Source: Desulfobacteraceae bacterium (GTDB taxonomy: Bacteria; Desulfobacterota; Desulfobacteria; Desulfobacterales; JALSRD01). From it: a stretch of DNA of 36,029 nt. The notes under the pieces were generated by a model. It made no database searches, was not told the origin of the DNA, and saw nothing but the letters and a program-made list of their open reading frames with translations. The stretch is from NCBI GenBank assembly GCA_027061725.1, contig JAMOVG010000246.1:1-36029 (forward strand), written 5' to 3'. Within the stretch, counting starts at the first letter, position 1. Each line of letters starts with the position of its first letter. This document shows, piece after piece, positions 18,663-27,928 of this stretch. A program made the position numbers and the translations under genes.

Positions 18663-19586
18663 GTGGAATCTGAGAGCATCTACGATCGTCCGCCGGGCAT
18701 GCGCCAGCGGTTTTCGAGGGCCCTGGAAAATCCCACCGTGCTGGGACTGCTTTTCGTGGCGCCGGCGGAACTGCTGCTGCTGGTCTTTCTGGCCTACCCG
18801 TTCGTGTTGGGCATATGGCTGGGGTTTACCGACACCATCGTCGGCCGCCAGGGGCACTACATCGGATGGCAGAACTACATCGACCTGGTCAACGACACCC
18901 AGTTCTGGCTGACGGCGTTCAACACTTTCTTCTACACCGTTATCGCCGTCATCCTGAAGGCGGTGCTGGGCATCGGCCTGGCGGTGGTGCTCAACCGCGA
19001 TTTCAAGGCCAAGGGACTGGTGCGGGCCATCGTGCTGCTACCCTGGATCATCCCCACGGCCCTGAGCGCCCTGTGCTTCTGGTGGCTCTACGACGCCACC
19101 TTCAGCGGCATCTCCTGGGCGCTGGTCAGGCTGGGGATCATCGACCACTACATCAATTTCCTGGGCGATCCCTGGAACGCGCGCTGGTCCCTGATCGCGG
19201 CCAACGTATGGCGCGGTGTGCCCTTTTTCACCATCGGCCTGCTGGCCGGGCTGCAGACCATCAGCCCGGACCTGTACGAAGCCGCCGACATTGACGGCGC
19301 CGGGTCCTGGAAGAAATTCCGGCGCATCACCCTGCCGCTGCTGACGCCGCTGCTGACGGTGGTGACCGTTTTTTCCACCATCTGGACCTTCGCCGACTTC
19401 CAGTTGGTCTGGATCATCACTAAGGGCGGGCCGGCCGGCGCGACGCACATTTTCGGAACGCTTTCCTACGAGCGCGCCATGCAGGGCGGACACTTCGGCA
19501 TGGGGGCGGCCATCTCCAATTTCATGCTGCCTGTGCTGGTGATCTGCGTGCTGATTGCCTTCATGTTCCTGAAGAAGGAGGATTGA
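18663..19586 (+). CDS. ABC transporter permease (MalF-like, CUT1)
   Basis: ORF 18651-19586; TM protein with EAA loop 'YEAADIDGAGSWKKFRRITLPLL'. Confidence 0.92.
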   Translation: MESESIYDRPPGMRQRFSRALENPTVLGLLFVAPAELLLLVFLAYPFVLGIWLGFTDTIVGRQGHYIGWQNYIDLVNDTQFWLTAFNTFFYTVIAVILKAVLGIGLAVVLNRDFKAKGLVRAIVLLPWIIPTALSALCFWWLYDATFSGISWALVRLGIIDHYINFLGDPWNARWSLIAANVWRGVPFFTIGLLAGLQTISPDLYEAADIDGAGSWKKFRRITLPLLTPLLTVVTVFSTIWTFADFQLVWIITKGGPAGATHIFGTLSYERAMQGGHFGMGAAISNFMLPVLVICVLIAFMFLKKED

Positions 19587-19590
19587 CCAG

Positions 19591-20430
19591 ATGGCCATCG
19601 AACGTTCCGGGAGCAAGCTCTTCAAGTTCTACCTGCCGCTGGTGATGTACCTGGTCTTCCTGCTGTTTCCGTTCTACTGGATGGTGAACACCGTCTTCAA
19701 GTCGGACAAAGAGCTCTATGACATGAGCCTCAATCCTTTCTACATCCACCATCCCACGGTGCACAACATCGTGCGCCTGTTCACAGAAACCATTTTCCTG
19801 AGGTGGATGGCCAACACTTTTTTCGTGGCCATCCTGGCCACCCTGATTTCGCTGGCTGCCAGCCTGCTGGCGGCCTACGCCATCCAGCGGCTGCGTTTCA
19901 AAACATCCGGTCCCACGGGGGTGGCCATCTTCCTGGCCTACCTGATCCCCCAGACCATCCTGTTTATCCCGCTGGCCAGCATCATCTTCAAGCTGAAGCT
20001 GTGGGATTCCCTGTGGGCGCTGGTGCTGACCTATCCCACCTTCCTGGTGCCCTTCTGCACCTGGCTGCTGATGGGATACTTCAAGTCGATCCCCAAGGAA
20101 ATGGAGGAGTGCGCCATGATCGACGGCGCCAGCCGTATCCGGATCTTCTGGAAGATCATTTTGCCTCTGTGCCTTCCGGGGGTCCTCTCGGCCGGCATCT
20201 TCTGCTTCACGCTGTCGTGGAACGAGTACCTCTATGCACTGGCTTTCATCTCCAGTTCGGCCAAGAAGACGGTGCCCATCGGCCTGGTCACCGAACTGGT
20301 GCGCGGCGATATCTACCACTGGGGCTCGCTGATGGCCGGGGCGCTGTGCGCCTCGGTACCCGTGGCCCTGGTCTATTCGTTTTTCGTGGAACAATACGTG
20401 GCCGGCATGACCGGCGCCCTGAAGGAGTAA
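19591..20430 (+). CDS. ABC transporter permease (MalG-like, CUT1)
   Basis: TM protein with EAA loop 'EECAMIDGASRIRIFWKIILPLCLPG'. Confidence 0.93.
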   Translation: MAIERSGSKLFKFYLPLVMYLVFLLFPFYWMVNTVFKSDKELYDMSLNPFYIHHPTVHNIVRLFTETIFLRWMANTFFVAILATLISLAASLLAAYAIQRLRFKTSGPTGVAIFLAYLIPQTILFIPLASIIFKLKLWDSLWALVLTYPTFLVPFCTWLLMGYFKSIPKEMEECAMIDGASRIRIFWKIILPLCLPGVLSAGIFCFTLSWNEYLYALAFISSSAKKTVPIGLVTELVRGDIYHWGSLMAGALCASVPVALVYSFFVEQYVAGMTGALKE

Positions 20431-20437
20431 CGTCCCT

Positions 20438-21532
20438 ATGGCAGAAGTGCGTCTGGAAAACGTGTGCAAACACTACGACAAGGTCGTGGCGGTGGACAAT
20501 TTCAACCTCTCCATCCAGGACAAGGAGTTCGTGGTGCTGGTGGGGCCCTCAGGATGCGGCAAGACGACCACCCTGCGTATGATCGCCGGGCTGGAGACCA
20601 TCACCAGCGGCAGGATTTTCATCGGCGACCGCCTCATCAACGACCTGCCGGCCAAGGAGCGCAACATTGCCATGGTGTTCCAGAACTACGCCCTCTACCC
20701 CCACATGACCGTGCGCGACAACATCGCCTTTTCGCTGGAGATGCGCAAACGGCCCAAGGAGGAGATCGAGCAGCGCGTACGCGAGGCGGCCGACATCCTG
20801 GGCATCGAGCACCTGCTGGACCGCAAGCCCAAGCAGCTTTCCGGCGGACAGCGCCAGCGCGTGGCGGTGGGCCGGGCCATCGTCCGCAAACCCGAAGTCT
20901 TTCTCTTCGACGAACCCCTGTCCAACCTGGACGCCAAGCTGCGCGTGCAGACCCGCCTGGAGCTCAAGAAGCTGCACGAGCGCCTGGCCACCACGGCCGT
21001 TTATGTCACCCACGACCAGGTGGAGGCCATGACCATGGGTGACCGCATTGTGGTCATGAAGGACGGCCTCATTCAGCAGGTGGGATCTCCCATGGAACTG
21101 TACAACACGCCGGCCAACCGCTTCGTGGCCGGGTTCATCGGCAGCCCCGCCATGAATTTTTTCGAGGCTGAACTGGCCGGTGGTACCGACGGCCTGTGCC
21201 TTCAGAGCGGGGAAGTGCGTCTGGACCTGCTGCCCGAGCAGTGCCGCCGACTGGAACGCTACGGGCGCAAACGCATTCTGGTGGGCATCCGGCCGGAGGA
21301 TTTCAGGCCCTGTGAGCGTCACGAACAGGGCCAGACCATATCCGGGGAGGTGGAGGTGGTCGAGCCGGTGGGCAACGAGACCTACGTCAACTTCCGGGCC
21401 GGCGAGCTCAACCTGATCGCCGCGGTGGGCCGCAAGACCATCGTGCAGGCCCACACCCGCATGGTGCTGCAGCCGGCCATGGAGCACCTGCACCTTTTCG
21501 ACATCGACAGCGGAAAATCCATCTCGAAATGA
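20438..21532 (+). CDS. ABC transporter ATP-binding protein (UgpC/MalK-like)
   Basis: Walker A 'GPSGCGKTTTLRMIAGLE', signature 'LSGGQRQRVAVGRAI', Walker B 'VFLFDEPLSNLDAKLR', C-terminal TOBE-like region. Confidence 0.96.
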   Translation: MAEVRLENVCKHYDKVVAVDNFNLSIQDKEFVVLVGPSGCGKTTTLRMIAGLETITSGRIFIGDRLINDLPAKERNIAMVFQNYALYPHMTVRDNIAFSLEMRKRPKEEIEQRVREAADILGIEHLLDRKPKQLSGGQRQRVAVGRAIVRKPEVFLFDEPLSNLDAKLRVQTRLELKKLHERLATTAVYVTHDQVEAMTMGDRIVVMKDGLIQQVGSPMELYNTPANRFVAGFIGSPAMNFFEAELAGGTDGLCLQSGEVRLDLLPEQCRRLERYGRKRILVGIRPEDFRPCERHEQGQTISGEVEVVEPVGNETYVNFRAGELNLIAAVGRKTIVQAHTRMVLQPAMEHLHLFDIDSGKSISK

Positions 21533-23055
21533 ATCCCGAACACGACCGGGTCCTGCGGCTGGACGAGACCGACAATGTCGTTGTGGCCCTCCGCGACCTG
21601 GCCCCGGGAACGCCGGCAGATGGTCAGGTGCGCTGCCGCCAGAGGATTCCCGCAGGCCACAAAGTGGCCGTGGCCGCCATGGATCCCGGAGACGCGGTCG
21701 TCAAGTATGGTCAGCCGATCGGCGTGGCCACCCGTGCGGTGCGGCCCGGTGATCACGTGCACACCCACAACCTGGCGCTTCCCGGGAAAAGCCACCGCAT
21801 GCCCCTGCCACCGACGCCCTCCACAGACACCGTGACCGCGGCCGGCCTTCCCGATACCTTCGACGGTTTCGTGCGCCCCGACGGCCGTGTGGGCACGCGC
21901 AACTACATCGGTGTGCTGGCCACCGTCAACTGCTCCGCGTCGGTGGTGCGCATGATCGCCGACGCCTTCGGACCCGAAGAGCTGGCCGCTTTCCCCGGCG
22001 TGGACGGCGTGGTGGCGCTGCACTACGGCGGCGGGTGCGGTATGGCGGGCAGCGGGGAAGGGTATGAATCGCTGCGCCGCGTGCTGGCCGGTTACCTGAA
22101 AAATCCCAATTTCTACACCGTTCTGCTGGTGGGGTTGGGGTGCGAGGTCATGCAGGTGCAGGCGGTCTCGCAGGCCTTGCCTGATCGCGCGGGCGCTTTG
22201 TTGGGAACCCTGACCATCCAGCAGTGCGGCGGTGTCGAGGCCACCGTGTCGCGCGCCTGCGCCCGTATTCGCGAAATCCTGCCGGCAGCCGACGGTGTGC
22301 GGCGGCAGGCGGTGCCGGCTGCGCGCCTCTGCCTGGGGCTGCAGTGCGGCGGGTCGGATGCCTGGTCGGGTGTCACCGCCAACCCGGCCCTGGGGGCCGC
22401 CGTGGATCTGCTGGTGTCCTGCGGCGGCACGGCCATACTGGGCGAAACACCGGAGATTTACGGCGCCGAACACCTGCTGGCCGGCCGGGCGGTGCGCCCG
22501 GAAGTGGCCGCCCGGCTCATGGCGCGCATCCGCTGGTGGGAGGCGTACACCGAGACCTGGGGCGGCAGCATGGACAACAACCCCTCGCCGGGCAACAAGG
22601 CCGGTGGACTGACCACCATCTGGGAAAAGTCTCTGGGTGCCGCGGCCAAGGGCGGCCGCAGCCCCCTGGCGGCGGTCTACGGCTATGCCGAGCAGGTGAC
22701 GCAGCCGGGCCTGGTTTTCATGGACACGCCCGGTTACGACCCCGTATCGGTTACCGGCATGCTGGCCGGCGGCGCCACCCTGGTGGCGTTCACCACGGGC
22801 TGCGGCTCGGTGTTCGGCGCCAAGCCGGCGCCGGTGCTCAAGCTGGCCACCAACACTGCCATGTACCGCCGCATGCGAAGGGACATGGACATCGACTGCG
22901 GGGGCATCCTGGAGGGGCAAGCCACGGTGGCGCAGATGGGCCGCCGCATCTTCAACGCCATCCTGGAGACGGCCTCGGGAAGCAAAACCTGCAGCGAGCG
23001 CGTCGGCATGGGGGACCTCGAAATGGTTCCCTGGCAGCTGGGGGCGGTGATGTGA
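21529..23055 (+). CDS. UxaA-family (altronate/galactarate-type) dehydratase with N-terminal SAF domain
   Basis: 'GFVRPDGRVGTRNYIGVLATVNCSASVV', 'ALHYGGGCGM', 'GLQCGGSDAWSGVTANPALG', 'DNNPSPGNKAGGLTTIWEKSLGA'; ATGA overlap with the upstream ATPase gene. Confidence 0.93.
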   Translation: MNPEHDRVLRLDETDNVVVALRDLAPGTPADGQVRCRQRIPAGHKVAVAAMDPGDAVVKYGQPIGVATRAVRPGDHVHTHNLALPGKSHRMPLPPTPSTDTVTAAGLPDTFDGFVRPDGRVGTRNYIGVLATVNCSASVVRMIADAFGPEELAAFPGVDGVVALHYGGGCGMAGSGEGYESLRRVLAGYLKNPNFYTVLLVGLGCEVMQVQAVSQALPDRAGALLGTLTIQQCGGVEATVSRACARIREILPAADGVRRQAVPAARLCLGLQCGGSDAWSGVTANPALGAAVDLLVSCGGTAILGETPEIYGAEHLLAGRAVRPEVAARLMARIRWWEAYTETWGGSMDNNPSPGNKAGGLTTIWEKSLGAAAKGGRSPLAAVYGYAEQVTQPGLVFMDTPGYDPVSVTGMLAGGATLVAFTTGCGSVFGAKPAPVLKLATNTAMYRRMRRDMDIDCGGILEGQATVAQMGRRIFNAILETASGSKTCSERVGMGDLEMVPWQLGAVM

Positions 23056-24536
23056 ACGTCCTGGCCGTGGACATCGGCAGCACCTCGGTGCGCGGCGGCC
23101 TGTACGACGGGCAGGGCCGGCGACAGCGGGCGGGGGCCTCGGCGCCTACCGGCATCCGCACCGCCGGCGACGGCACCAGCGAGGTCGATGCCGACGAGCT
23201 GCGGGAGAAATGCTGGCGGATCATCGACCGCGTACTGCAGGCGGCGGAAGCACGCACGGCAGACATCGCCGCCGTGGCGGTGTGCACCTTTGCCGGGAAT
23301 ATTCTGGGCATCGACGCCACGGGGAAGGCGGTCACGCCCCTGCTGACGTATGCCGACAGCCGGGCCCAGGAAGATGCCCGGCAACTGGCCCGCGAGGTCG
23401 ACGAAACGGCCGTGCACCGGCGCACCGGCTGCTACCTGCACGCCAGTTACCTCCCGGCCCGCCTGCGATGGATGGCGCGCACCCGGCCGCGCCTGTTTTC
23501 ACGGGTCGACCGCTGGGTGACCATCGGCGAATACCTGGAGATGGCGCTTTTCGGTGAGACGGCGGTTTCCACCTGCCTGGCTTCCTGGAACGGCATGCTG
23601 GACCGCGCCCGCCTGTGTTGGGATGAAGAACTGCTCTCCCGCCTGCCCATCGACATTTCGCAGCTCTCCCCGCTGACGGACGTCTCGATACCGCACAGGG
23701 GACTGCGCCCGCCTTTCGCCGACCGCTGGCCGGCGCTTTCGCAGGTCCCCTGGTTTCCGGCCATGGGGGACGGCGCGGCAGCCGCCGTTGGCAGCGGGTG
23801 CCTGGATGCCGGCCGCGTGGCCATCACCATCGGAACCGCTTCCGCCGTGCGCGCGGTGGTGACCGATGCGGTGAAGGAGCCGCCCGATGGCCTGTGGTGT
23901 TACGTGGTGGATGAAAAGCGGTCTCTGGTGGGCGGGGCCCTGAACGAGGGTGGGTCGGTGTTCGCCTGGCTGCGCGGGCTGATGGCGATGCCGCCCGATG
24001 CGGAGATGGAGCGGCGCCTGGCCGCCATGGCACCCGACGACCACGGGCTGACGCTGTTGCCCTTTCTGGAAGGGGAACGCAGCCCGGGGTGGGCCGGCGG
24101 GGCGCGGGGGGTGATCTACGGCCTTTCCAGTGCCACCACATCCCTGGAGATCATGCGGGCGGCCCTGGAAGCGGTGGCCTGCCGCCTGTACCTGGTGTGG
24201 TCGGCCCTGCGCCCGCATTTGGCGAATGATCACGAGATTATCGCCGGCGGCGGTGCCGTTCAGGCTTCACCGCTGTGGCTGCAGATCCTGGCCGATGCGC
24301 TGGGACGGCCGGTGCACCTGTATCGGGAACGGGAGGTGTCGAGCCGTGGGGCAGCCCTGCTGGCCGCCGCGGCCCTGGGCCGACCGCTGCGGCCGCAATG
24401 CCTGTCCTGCCTGCCCGTCCGCAGCGTGCGGCCGGACCTGCGGCATCACGCCCGCTACAGGCGTGCCGTCGAGCGCCAGCAGGCCCTTTACCGGGCGCTG
24501 ATCAAAGACCGGCAGCCCGTCGTGGCACAGGACTAG
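23052..24536 (+). CDS. FGGY-family carbohydrate kinase (gluconokinase-like)
   Basis: GTG at 23052 overlaps the upstream stop (GTGA); 'VLAVDIGSTSVRGGLYD', 'ITIGTASAVRAVV', 'IIAGGGAVQASPLWLQILADALGRPV'. Confidence 0.88.
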   Translation: MNVLAVDIGSTSVRGGLYDGQGRRQRAGASAPTGIRTAGDGTSEVDADELREKCWRIIDRVLQAAEARTADIAAVAVCTFAGNILGIDATGKAVTPLLTYADSRAQEDARQLAREVDETAVHRRTGCYLHASYLPARLRWMARTRPRLFSRVDRWVTIGEYLEMALFGETAVSTCLASWNGMLDRARLCWDEELLSRLPIDISQLSPLTDVSIPHRGLRPPFADRWPALSQVPWFPAMGDGAAAAVGSGCLDAGRVAITIGTASAVRAVVTDAVKEPPDGLWCYVVDEKRSLVGGALNEGGSVFAWLRGLMAMPPDAEMERRLAAMAPDDHGLTLLPFLEGERSPGWAGGARGVIYGLSSATTSLEIMRAALEAVACRLYLVWSALRPHLANDHEIIAGGGAVQASPLWLQILADALGRPVHLYREREVSSRGAALLAAAALGRPLRPQCLSCLPVRSVRPDLRHHARYRRAVERQQALYRALIKDRQPVVAQD

Positions 24537-25012
24537 TTGTCCGGCATGTAGACGGTCTCGTACAGACTCTCCAGTTTGTGCAGGTGCTCCTCGGCCTCCT
24601 GGGACAGGCGCCGGAACATGCCTTCCATGGGGGCCCCGCCGCACTGGTCCGCCATCTTCTTGAAAAAGTCCACCAGCCGCTTTTTGTCGTGGATGGCGTA
24701 TATCATAATGTCCTGGTCAGTGGCGTTGTCCTCCAACTGCCGGTCTTCGAGCATGACGGTCAGCTGGAGGCTGGGCCCCGGGTCGTAACCCGTTTCCTGC
24801 AGGGCCACCGTTTCTTCGAAAAAGGCTTTCTCCAGGGTGTACTTGTGCTCCAGCGCCTCCAGGGCGATTTCCTTGATCAGTTTACGGGCCGAACGGTTTT
24901 TGAGGCGCGGATAGGCCTCCTTGTAGCTCTCGAAACTCTTGGTAGCCATCTCCAGGGCTTTGGCAAGCCCGGCTTCCCGCGTGTAACATACTTCTTCCAT
25001 TTCCGAACCCAT
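24533..25012 (-). CDS. Ferritin-like/rubrerythrin-type protein
   Basis: Two ExxH helices 'IALEALEHKYTLEKAFFEE' and 'LSQEAEEHLHKLESLYE'. Confidence 0.8.
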   Translation of the reverse strand: MGSEMEEVCYTREAGLAKALEMATKSFESYKEAYPRLKNRSARKLIKEIALEALEHKYTLEKAFFEETVALQETGYDPGPSLQLTVMLEDRQLEDNATDQDIMIYAIHDKKRLVDFFKKMADQCGGAPMEGMFRRLSQEAEEHLHKLESLYETVYMPDN

Positions 25013-25151
25013 GTATTCCTCCTTGTCAGTAGTGATAGCGATGAGCGGTGCTTCCGCGGCCTTCCGATGGTATTTCCTATCAATATAGGGATCATTTCGC
25101 CGTGATCAATAAAAAAAACACACCGGAGCTCCGAACATCGTCGGGCAGATC

Positions 25152-25175
25152 CGGCAAGCGCGCCCGCGCTTGCCG
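25152..25175. repeat. Perfect 11-bp inverted repeat hairpin in a divergent promoter region
   Basis: C-GGCAAGCGCG-cc-CGCGCTTGCC-G. Confidence 0.8.
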
Positions 25176-25207
25176 AAACCGGCTTGTGCGGGTGATTTCG
25201 GCAGGTG

Positions 25208-25237
25208 TTGACAGGATTGGCGGCGACCGCCTATGAT
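25208..25237 (+). promoter_or_regulatory. Strong sigma70-like promoter upstream of the adenosyltransferase gene
   Basis: TTGACA (25208-25213), 18 bp, TATGAT (25232-25237). Confidence 0.7.
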
Positions 25238-25244
25238 GGATCGC

Positions 25245-25330
25245 ATACGAATCGGAATGCGTCCACCCAAAACGGCCGTCACGGCTTGCCTTCCGCGTTT
25301 TGGGAGCCGTGGGGAGGCGGGTGTTCGTAT
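25245..25330 (+). ncRNA. Candidate structured 5' leader RNA (nested stems) of the corrinoid adenosyltransferase gene
   Basis: ATACGAA(25245-25251)/TTCGTAT(25324-25330), CCCAAAACG(25266-25274)/CGTTTTGGG(25296-25304), GCCG-tca-CGGC(25275-25285), just downstream of the predicted TSS. Confidence 0.4.
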
Positions 25331-25396
25331 TTCTCTTCCAGTCATCGGAGCCGCCAATGCCGGGTGGAGGTAAATGCACAGGCAGGAAATGAATCC

Positions 25397-25912
25397 ATGA
25401 GAGGCTACGTGCAGGTATATACGGGCAATGGCAAGGGCAAAACGACAGCGGCCCTCGGGTTGGCGATTCGTGCGGCCGGTGCCGGCCTGAGAGTCTTCAT
25501 CGCGCAGTTCATCAAGATGGGGGATTACAGCGAAATAAAGGCGTTGAAACGTTTTTCGGATCTGATCACAGTGGAGCAGTTCGGGCTGGGCCGGTTCACC
25601 AACGGCAAGCCCAGGCCGGAAGACATCCAGGCTGCCCAGCGTGGGCTTGAGCGCATAAAGGAAGTCATGTCTTCCGGGAAATACAGCCTGGTCATCCTCG
25701 AGGAAGCCAACGTGGCCGCCAAATACGGCATGCTTGCCGTGCAGGACCTGCTGGGGCTGATCATCAACAAGCCCGACAATCTTGAACTGGTGATTACGGG
25801 CCGTTATGCGTCAGCACGCATCATTGAGAACGCGGACCTGGTGACCGAAATGTGCGATATCAAGCACTATTACCGCAAGGGAGTACGCGCCAGGGTAGGA
25901 ATCGAGAAATGA
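25397..25912 (+). CDS. cobO: Cob(I)yrinic acid a,c-diamide adenosyltransferase (CobA/CobO/BtuR-type)
   Basis: 'VQVYTGNGKGKTTAALGLAIRAAGAGLRVFIAQFIK' P-loop; 'LVILEEANVAAKYGML'; 'ELVITGRYA'. Confidence 0.95.
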   Translation: MRGYVQVYTGNGKGKTTAALGLAIRAAGAGLRVFIAQFIKMGDYSEIKALKRFSDLITVEQFGLGRFTNGKPRPEDIQAAQRGLERIKEVMSSGKYSLVILEEANVAAKYGMLAVQDLLGLIINKPDNLELVITGRYASARIIENADLVTEMCDIKHYYRKGVRARVGIEK

Positions 25913-25913
25913 G

Positions 25914-26252
25914 TCATCCCGTATCGGACCTGCAGCCGAGAGCGTCCTCGATGGCCTCTTCGAGTTCGAAGCGCGGCGGAATGGCATCGAAGTAGAGTTC
26001 GCCGTCGATGAAGAGGGATGGAACCGGTGCCAGGCGCACGTGGCGGTGAACGGCATCCCTGCCGAAAAGCGAATAGGACAGCTCGAGAAACCGCTGTTTG
26101 CCCTTGCCGATCATGAAATCCACCCGCCGGTATTCGACCTGGCCGGAATATTTCGGGATGACCTGCCGCACGGTTTCATCCATGTAGTAGCAGGGCAGGC
26201 AGTAGTCGGCTTTGTACATGACTTCAATGAGAATTTTCTTTTGAGACGTCAT
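25914..26252 (-). CDS. Thioredoxin-fold protein with CLPC active site
   Basis: ORF 25914-26309, likely Met at 26252; 'MYKADYCLPCYYMDETVRQVIP', cis-Pro loop 'VPSLFIDGELYFD'. Confidence 0.75.
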   Translation of the reverse strand: MTSQKKILIEVMYKADYCLPCYYMDETVRQVIPKYSGQVEYRRVDFMIGKGKQRFLELSYSLFGRDAVHRHVRLAPVPSLFIDGELYFDAIPPRFELEEAIEDALGCRSDTG

Positions 26253-26421
26253 GAGGATTCCGTCGGTGGTTGAGGGATCGCCAAATCGATCAAAGCGCGG
26301 CATTTCCAAGTGTTGTCGGCATAAGACGCCTGATTTTTAATAGATTAAGTATACATTGAATTCCTGATTGTTGCAACCCAAAGTCCAATGCCCGTGGATT
26401 TCGGGACAGGGAAGGGCACCT

Positions 26422-27906
26422 ATGAACGACACAGGCCTGTGTTCGGGTTCGGACTATTGGCTTCCCCTGTCGGCGGCCGGAGGAAGTGACCGCGGTCCTG
26501 CCGGTTTCGGTGAGCAGGTCAGCGATTTCCTTCGCCGCCACGGCCGCCGTCCGCGTGTGCTGGTGGCCGACCTGGATGCCGGCTACAGCGAGGATGCCGT
26601 CCGGGGCGTGAGTTCCTGCCTGGCGGACATGGGGTTTGACGTGGATCTCGCGCCCGGCGGCATCTCCGCCCGGGATGCCGTCGAAATGGCGGTGGAAAAC
26701 GGCGATCATTTCATTTTGGTAATGCCGTGCGTCCAGGGGAAAACAGATCCCGCACAGGGGGAAGACCGGCGGTTCGAAGGGGTGAAAGTGGAGGATGTTC
26801 AGTTGGTGAACATCGAGGCCGCCGCGTTTCGGGATCTGTACCGTTCCTCCCAGGCGCCCGAGGTGCGGGATGCGCTGGCGGACCGGCTGGCGCAGGCCTT
26901 TGCTCCCCGGCTTTCACGGCTGCCGGCGAAGGTCCTTTCCGAAAAGTGCTACGTCGAAGGCCTGCTCGCCGGCAACCGGCGTGTCCTTTCCCAGGTGATT
27001 ACACTGCTGGAGAGCCGCCTGCCCGAGCATCGCGAGAAGGCCGAAGAGGTTGTCAGGAGGATACTCCCGAACACCGGAAAAGCGCTTCGTATCGGTATAT
27101 CGGGAGTCCCGGGGGTGGGAAAAAGTACTTTCATTGAGCGATTCGCCGCTAAACTGGTCGATGGCGGCCACCGTGTGGCCGTGCTGGCCGTCGATCCCAG
27201 CAGCACCAAGAGCGGCGGCAGCATTATGGGAGACAAGACCCGCATGTCCGGCCTCTGCCGTCGGCCCGAAGTGTTTATTCGCCCTTCGCCCTCCGGGGGC
27301 GCCCTGGGAGGGGTCGCCACCCGAACGCGCGAGAGCATGACGGTGTGCGAGGCCGCCGGTTTCGACGTTGTCATCGTGGAAACCGTGGGGGTGGGTCAGT
27401 CGGAGACGGCGGTAGCCTCCATGGTGGACTTTTTCCTGGTGCTGATGCTCGCGGGCGCGGGCGACGAAATCCAGGGAATCAAAAAGGGAATCCTGGAGCT
27501 GGCCGATGCCGTGGCCGTCAATAAGGCCGACGGCGACAACCTGGAGCGGGCCGAAGAGGCCCGCAAGGATTATGAATCCGCGTTGGGCCTGCTATTGCCT
27601 CCCTACCGTGCCTGGCGACCGGTGGTGCTGACATGCAGCGCCAAAACCGGGGCGGGGCTGGACGAGATATGGGAGACCATCTGCCGGCATCGCACGGCGC
27701 TGCTGGCCAGCGGAGAACTGGGCGCGAAAAAAAGGAAGCAGGCGGTGGCCTGGATGTGGGATCTGGTGGCCGAGGGGTTGCGGGAGCGCTTTTACCGCCA
27801 CCCCACGGTTGGCGAACGGCTCAGGGAAATGGCCGGGGAAGTGGCCGCCGGAAGATGCCTGCCCACCGAGGCCGCCCTGAAACTGCTTGCCTTGGCGGAG
27901 AAGTAA
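26422..27906 (+). CDS. MeaB/ArgK-type G3E GTPase with N-terminal degenerate B12-binding-like domain
   Basis: 'RIGISGVPGVGKSTFIERFAAKLVDGGHRVAVLAVDPSSTKSGGSIMGDKTRM', 'IVETVGVGQSETAV', 'NKADGDN'; N-terminal 'VLVADLDAGYSEDAVRGVSSCLADMGFDVDLAP'. Confidence 0.9.
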   Translation: MNDTGLCSGSDYWLPLSAAGGSDRGPAGFGEQVSDFLRRHGRRPRVLVADLDAGYSEDAVRGVSSCLADMGFDVDLAPGGISARDAVEMAVENGDHFILVMPCVQGKTDPAQGEDRRFEGVKVEDVQLVNIEAAAFRDLYRSSQAPEVRDALADRLAQAFAPRLSRLPAKVLSEKCYVEGLLAGNRRVLSQVITLLESRLPEHREKAEEVVRRILPNTGKALRIGISGVPGVGKSTFIERFAAKLVDGGHRVAVLAVDPSSTKSGGSIMGDKTRMSGLCRRPEVFIRPSPSGGALGGVATRTRESMTVCEAAGFDVVIVETVGVGQSETAVASMVDFFLVLMLAGAGDEIQGIKKGILELADAVAVNKADGDNLERAEEARKDYESALGLLLPPYRAWRPVVLTCSAKTGAGLDEIWETICRHRTALLASGELGAKKRKQAVAWMWDLVAEGLRERFYRHPTVGERLREMAGEVAAGRCLPTEAALKLLALAEK

Positions 27907-27928
27907 GCGCCGCAGTTTCGGTTGCCCA

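Noticed and set aside
22224-23051. Upstream part of the 770-aa ORF 22224-24536
   Set aside because: It overlaps the UxaA-like gene in another frame; real kinase homology begins at GTG 23052.
25208-25400. Cobalamin riboswitch upstream of the adenosyltransferase
   Set aside because: Expected from gene function, but I could not find the GCCACTG B12-box core; only unclassified stems are supported.
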